Assembly (NCBI RefSeq): GCF_945952055.1
Contig: NZ_CAMFHB010000050.1
Location: 1-44,865 of the forward strand
DNA: 44,865 bases
Direction of reading: 5' to 3'
From: an uncultured Alsobacter sp.
GTDB taxonomy: Bacteria > Pseudomonadota > Alphaproteobacteria > Rhizobiales > Beijerinckiaceae
Shown in pieces: positions 42,525-44,865 of the stretch. The position numbers and the translations under genes are program-made. The notes beneath the pieces are model-generated. The model was not told where the DNA came from and ran no database searches. It was given only the letters and a program-made list of their open reading frames with translations. The number at the start of each line of letters is the position of its first letter. Position 1 is the first letter of the stretch.

Positions 42525-43010
42525 TCAGAGCAGCTTCAGCAGGGCGTCGGCGCCGGAGGCTTCGGCCTTGCCGGGCGTTTCCTCGATGTTGAGGGCGGTC
42601 ACAACGCCGTCCTCGACCACCATCGAGTAGCGCTGCGAGCGCGTGCCCAGGCCGAAGCCCGTGCCGTCCATGGCGAGCCCGATCGCCTTGGCGAAGTCGC
42701 CGTTGCCGTCGGAGAGAAACTCGATCTTGCCTTCGCCGCCGGTCGACTTGGCCCAGGCGTTCATGACGAACACGTCGTTCACGCCGGTCACGGCGATGGT
42801 ATCGATGCCCTTGGCCTTGATCGCGTCGAAGTTCTCGAGAAAGCCCGGAAGGTGATTGCGGTGGCAGGTCGGCGTGAAGGCGCCGGGGACTGCGAACAGC
42901 ACGACCTTCTTGCCCTTGAAGATGTCGTCTGTGGTGCGAACCGCAGGCCCGTCCTCCGTCATGACGCGGAAAGTGGCGGGGGGCAGGGTGTCGCCGACAG
43001 CGATGGTCAT
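42525..43010 (-). CDS. Prx5-type peroxiredoxin (single cysteine)
   Basis: The 161-residue product is an AhpC/TSA-fold peroxiredoxin of the Prx5 group. The peroxidatic Cys49 lies in VPGAFTPTCHRNHLPGF, with the family Thr and a later Arg in GTRSQRYSMVV. It is the only cysteine, so no resolving cysteine is present and recycling should need an external thiol, probably glutathione with glutaredoxin. It reduces hydrogen and organic peroxides in the cytoplasm. It is convergent with rnhA across the palindromic element and follows the DsbD-domain gene on the same strand. Confidence 0.93.
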   Translation of the reverse strand: MTIAVGDTLPPATFRVMTEDGPAVRTTDDIFKGKKVVLFAVPGAFTPTCHRNHLPGFLENFDAIKAKGIDTIAVTGVNDVFVMNAWAKSTGGEGKIEFLSDGNGDFAKAIGLAMDGTGFGLGTRSQRYSMVVEDGVVTALNIEETPGKAEASGADALLKLL

Positions 43011-43063
43011 GGCAGTCTCCGTTGGAGCGTGAATGACGGCCCGCTAGGGGCCTCACAGGCGTT

Positions 43064-43984
43064 TTAGGGCGCCGAGCCCGCCGCGTCGAGTTGCGCGGCG
43101 GTTTCGACGGCGTCGTCGCCGGCCGTCAGGGTGAGGCGCAGGGCCATGCCGGGCAGCTTCCCGTCCTTGGGCCGGTTGTCCACCTTGACGAGATAGGTGA
43201 CCAGCCGCGTCCCGGGCCCCTGCGGCAGGGTTGCCACCGCCAGCGGCGCGCCGAAGACCCATGGGTCGGGCCCCTCGACGAAGACGTCGACGATGGAGGC
43301 CTTGTCCGGAACGACCGCGGTGATGGTCAGCGCTTCCCCGGACGGCGCCGCGGCAACGGACCGCAGGGCCGGAGCATCCGCCGCGCCCAGCCTCGCCTCG
43401 CGCGGCACGCGGGTCTCCCAGTCGAGCACGACGAGGCTGTTGGGGGTCGACAGACCCTGCCGCGAGATCGGCAGCCGCGCCTCGCCCCGCGCCGGGATGC
43501 AGACTTTCTCGCAGACCGCGTAGTCGAGTTTCAGGACGAGCTGCCCGGGCTTGCGGGGGTCGGCGAGCGTCACCCGCACGGGAAACACGACGGACCCGAC
43601 ATAGCCGATCGACGATCCGGCGGTGTCTTCGAACCGGTAGGGCGCGGGCCAGAGAACCTCGACATTGGCCACGTTCTGCGAGGCCGCCCAGTCGAAGACC
43701 GGGGGCAGGCCGCTGTCGCCCGGCGTCCGCCAGTAGGTCTTGAAGTGCGGGTCCATGCGGATCTCCACCCCGGCCCGCCACAGGGCCTGGTTGGTCGCAT
43801 CCGGCCCGCCGTCGATCAGCCGCATCGAGGCGTGCATGCTCGACGACCAGACCGACGCGCCGGGCGGTGGCGAAAGGCTCGACTGGCCCATGGCCGGCGG
43901 AGCCGCCGCCGCAAGGCCGGCCAGCATCATGGACAGGCAGATGCGGAGGATTCGATCGATCGGCCGTGTTCGGGTCGCATTCAT
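43064..43984 (-). CDS. Periplasmic DsbD N-domain-like protein with CxxxC motif
   Basis: The 306-residue product has a signal peptide (about residues 1-33, ending PPAMG) and a domain like the N-terminal part of DsbD-type thiol reductases: AGVEIRMDPHFKTYWRTPGDSGLPPVFDW, YRFEDTAGSSIGYVGSVVFPV and LDYAVCEKVCIPA. The CxxxC pair is Cys158 and Cys162. No transmembrane electron-relay domain follows, so it is not a full DsbD. It may pass reducing power to a periplasmic partner such as a cytochrome-maturation protein. The peroxiredoxin gene follows 53 bases downstream, and the YqgE gene is divergent. Confidence 0.82.
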   Translation of the reverse strand: MNATRTRPIDRILRICLSMMLAGLAAAAPPAMGQSSLSPPPGASVWSSSMHASMRLIDGGPDATNQALWRAGVEIRMDPHFKTYWRTPGDSGLPPVFDWAASQNVANVEVLWPAPYRFEDTAGSSIGYVGSVVFPVRVTLADPRKPGQLVLKLDYAVCEKVCIPARGEARLPISRQGLSTPNSLVVLDWETRVPREARLGAADAPALRSVAAAPSGEALTITAVVPDKASIVDVFVEGPDPWVFGAPLAVATLPQGPGTRLVTYLVKVDNRPKDGKLPGMALRLTLTAGDDAVETAAQLDAAGSAP

Positions 43985-44101
43985 GCGCGTTTCTTAGCCT
44001 GAACCCGTCGCGCCGGAGAAGTGACGAGCGCGTGACTCCCCGTCGCGGCCCGGAACCCTCATTCCGACGTTGCGTTGGCTTGCTGACCGAAAGGGGCTAG
44101 C

Positions 44102-44725
44102 ATGATCCTCATCGAAACCCTGACTTCCACGAGCGAGATGGGCTCCAAGGGCTTTCTCGACGGACAGTTGCTCGTTGCCATGCCGGGCATGCCGGACCCG
44201 CGGTTCGCGCGTTCGGTGATCTATGTGTGCGCCCATTCCCCGGAGGGCGCCATGGGGCTGGTGATCAACCAGCCGGCTCCCAACATCGAATTTCCCCACC
44301 TTCTCGAGCAGCTCGAGATCATTCCGTCCAAGAGCGGGATCCGCCTGCCCGACAGCGCCGAGAAGTTCCCCGTGCTGAAGGGAGGGCCGGTCGAGACCGG
44401 CCGCGGCTTCGTGTTGCACTCCTCCGACTTCATCATCGACAAGTCGACGCTGCCGATCGACGAAGGCATCTGCCTGACCGCCACGGTCGACATCCTGCGC
44501 GCCATCGCCCAGGGCGAGGGACCCAAGAAGGCCGTTCTGGCGCTCGGCTATGCGGGGTGGGGCGCCGGCCAGCTGGAGACCGAGATCAATGAGAACGGCT
44601 GGCTGCACTGCGCCCCCGACCCCGCGATCCTGTTCGACGGCCGGTTCGAGACGAAGTACGACCGGGCGCTGCGCAAGATCGGCATCGACCCGGCCATGCT
44701 GTCGACCCAGGCGGGCCACGCCTGA
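44102..44725 (+). CDS. YqgE/AlgH-family protein
   Basis: The 207-residue product is a UPF0301/YqgE (AlgH) family member: [41 protein letters not shown] is the signature opening, followed by [16 protein letters not shown] and [19 protein letters not shown]. The fold is a cytoplasmic beta-sandwich; AlgH was linked to alginate control in Pseudomonas, but the molecular role is unresolved. AAAGGGG lies five bases before the ATG. It is divergent from the DsbD-like gene over 117 bases. Confidence 0.93.
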   Translation: MILIETLTSTSEMGSKGFLDGQLLVAMPGMPDPRFARSVIYVCAHSPEGAMGLVINQPAPNIEFPHLLEQLEIIPSKSGIRLPDSAEKFPVLKGGPVETGRGFVLHSSDFIIDKSTLPIDEGICLTATVDILRAIAQGEGPKKAVLALGYAGWGAGQLETEINENGWLHCAPDPAILFDGRFETKYDRALRKIGIDPAMLSTQAGHA

Positions 44726-44845
44726 GCGGCGCGCCGGTGGTTCCGCCTCGGTTTCCGTAGCACCAGCCTCCAACCTGTCGGCGTCCTGGCCGGGCCTGGC
44801 GCTTCGACAAGCACACAAGTGATTGTCGATGGCTGAGCGCGCTTT

Positions 44846-44865
44846 CCCTCCCCTGCAGGGGAGGG
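44846..44865. repeat. 20-bp perfect palindrome at the window edge
   Basis: CCCTCCCCTG and its exact reverse complement CAGGGGAGGG abut with no loop and end at the last base. The element may continue beyond the window. It looks like an intergenic palindromic repeat rather than an operator, but only this copy can be seen. The 120 bases between yqgE and it hold no gene. Confidence 0.55.

Overview
The window is very GC-rich (roughly 70% by eye) and densely coded. It looks like chromosome from an alphaproteobacterium of the order Hyphomicrobiales (Rhizobiales). The evidence is gene content and order: the lpxK-waaA-DUF374-DUF4170-phosphatase block with a tail-to-tail DUF2093 gene, a DUF6101-like gene beside ubiA, the ispH-thrB-rnhA operon, a LysR gene divergent from a DUF1127 gene, a plant/alphaproteobacterial-type gshA, and a Rhizobiales-style palindromic intergenic element. 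The genus cannot be fixed from the sequence. No rRNA, tRNA, CRISPR array, transposase, phage gene or replication origin was recognised.

Layout. 1-427: start of a gene leaving the window, with a 126-bp tandem repeat, probably an rRNA pseudouridine synthase tail. 486-5190: tadA, then a minus-strand group purD - fluoroacetate-dehalogenase-like hydrolase - BenE-type transporter - patatin-like hydrolase. 5325-7993: xseA, a WYL regulator and a VOC protein. 8040-13291: a secreted dienelactone-hydrolase-type protein, DUF2093, and the minus-strand lipid A/Kdo operon. 13515-16332: DUF6101-like, ubiA, a secreted Cys-rich protein, rsmE. 16336-22958: an FkbM methyltransferase and a four-gene glycosyltransferase cassette with stop/start overlaps. 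23102-29137: a four-gene peptide/oligosaccharide-type ABC importer. 29153-32712: an MscS-family channel and gshA. 33264-34849: an orphan Flp pilin, a LysR regulator and a DUF1127 protein. 34927-39838: DUF937, MATE, Kef-type antiporter, HAD hydrolase. 39946-44725: ispH-thrB-rnhA, a Prx5 peroxiredoxin, a DsbD-domain periplasmic protein and YqgE/AlgH.

How the genes work together. Much of the window is housekeeping: tRNA editing, purine, ubiquinone, isoprenoid, threonine and glutathione synthesis, lipid A maturation, DNA repair and rRNA methylation. Several products deal with thiol/redox balance: gshA, a single-cysteine Prx5 that should use glutathione or glutaredoxin, a Kef antiporter (a family often gated by glutathione adducts), and a CxxxC periplasmic protein.

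The best candidate for an undescribed system is 16336-22958. It carries two paralogous COG4671/MurG-like glycosyltransferases, one fused to a NodB-type deacetylase domain, on either side of two GT4 enzymes and preceded by an FkbM methyltransferase, with no flippase, polymerase or exporter in view. Other points for follow-up are a hydrolase with the full fluoroacetate dehalogenase residue set and a terminator-like hairpin in the gshA leader.
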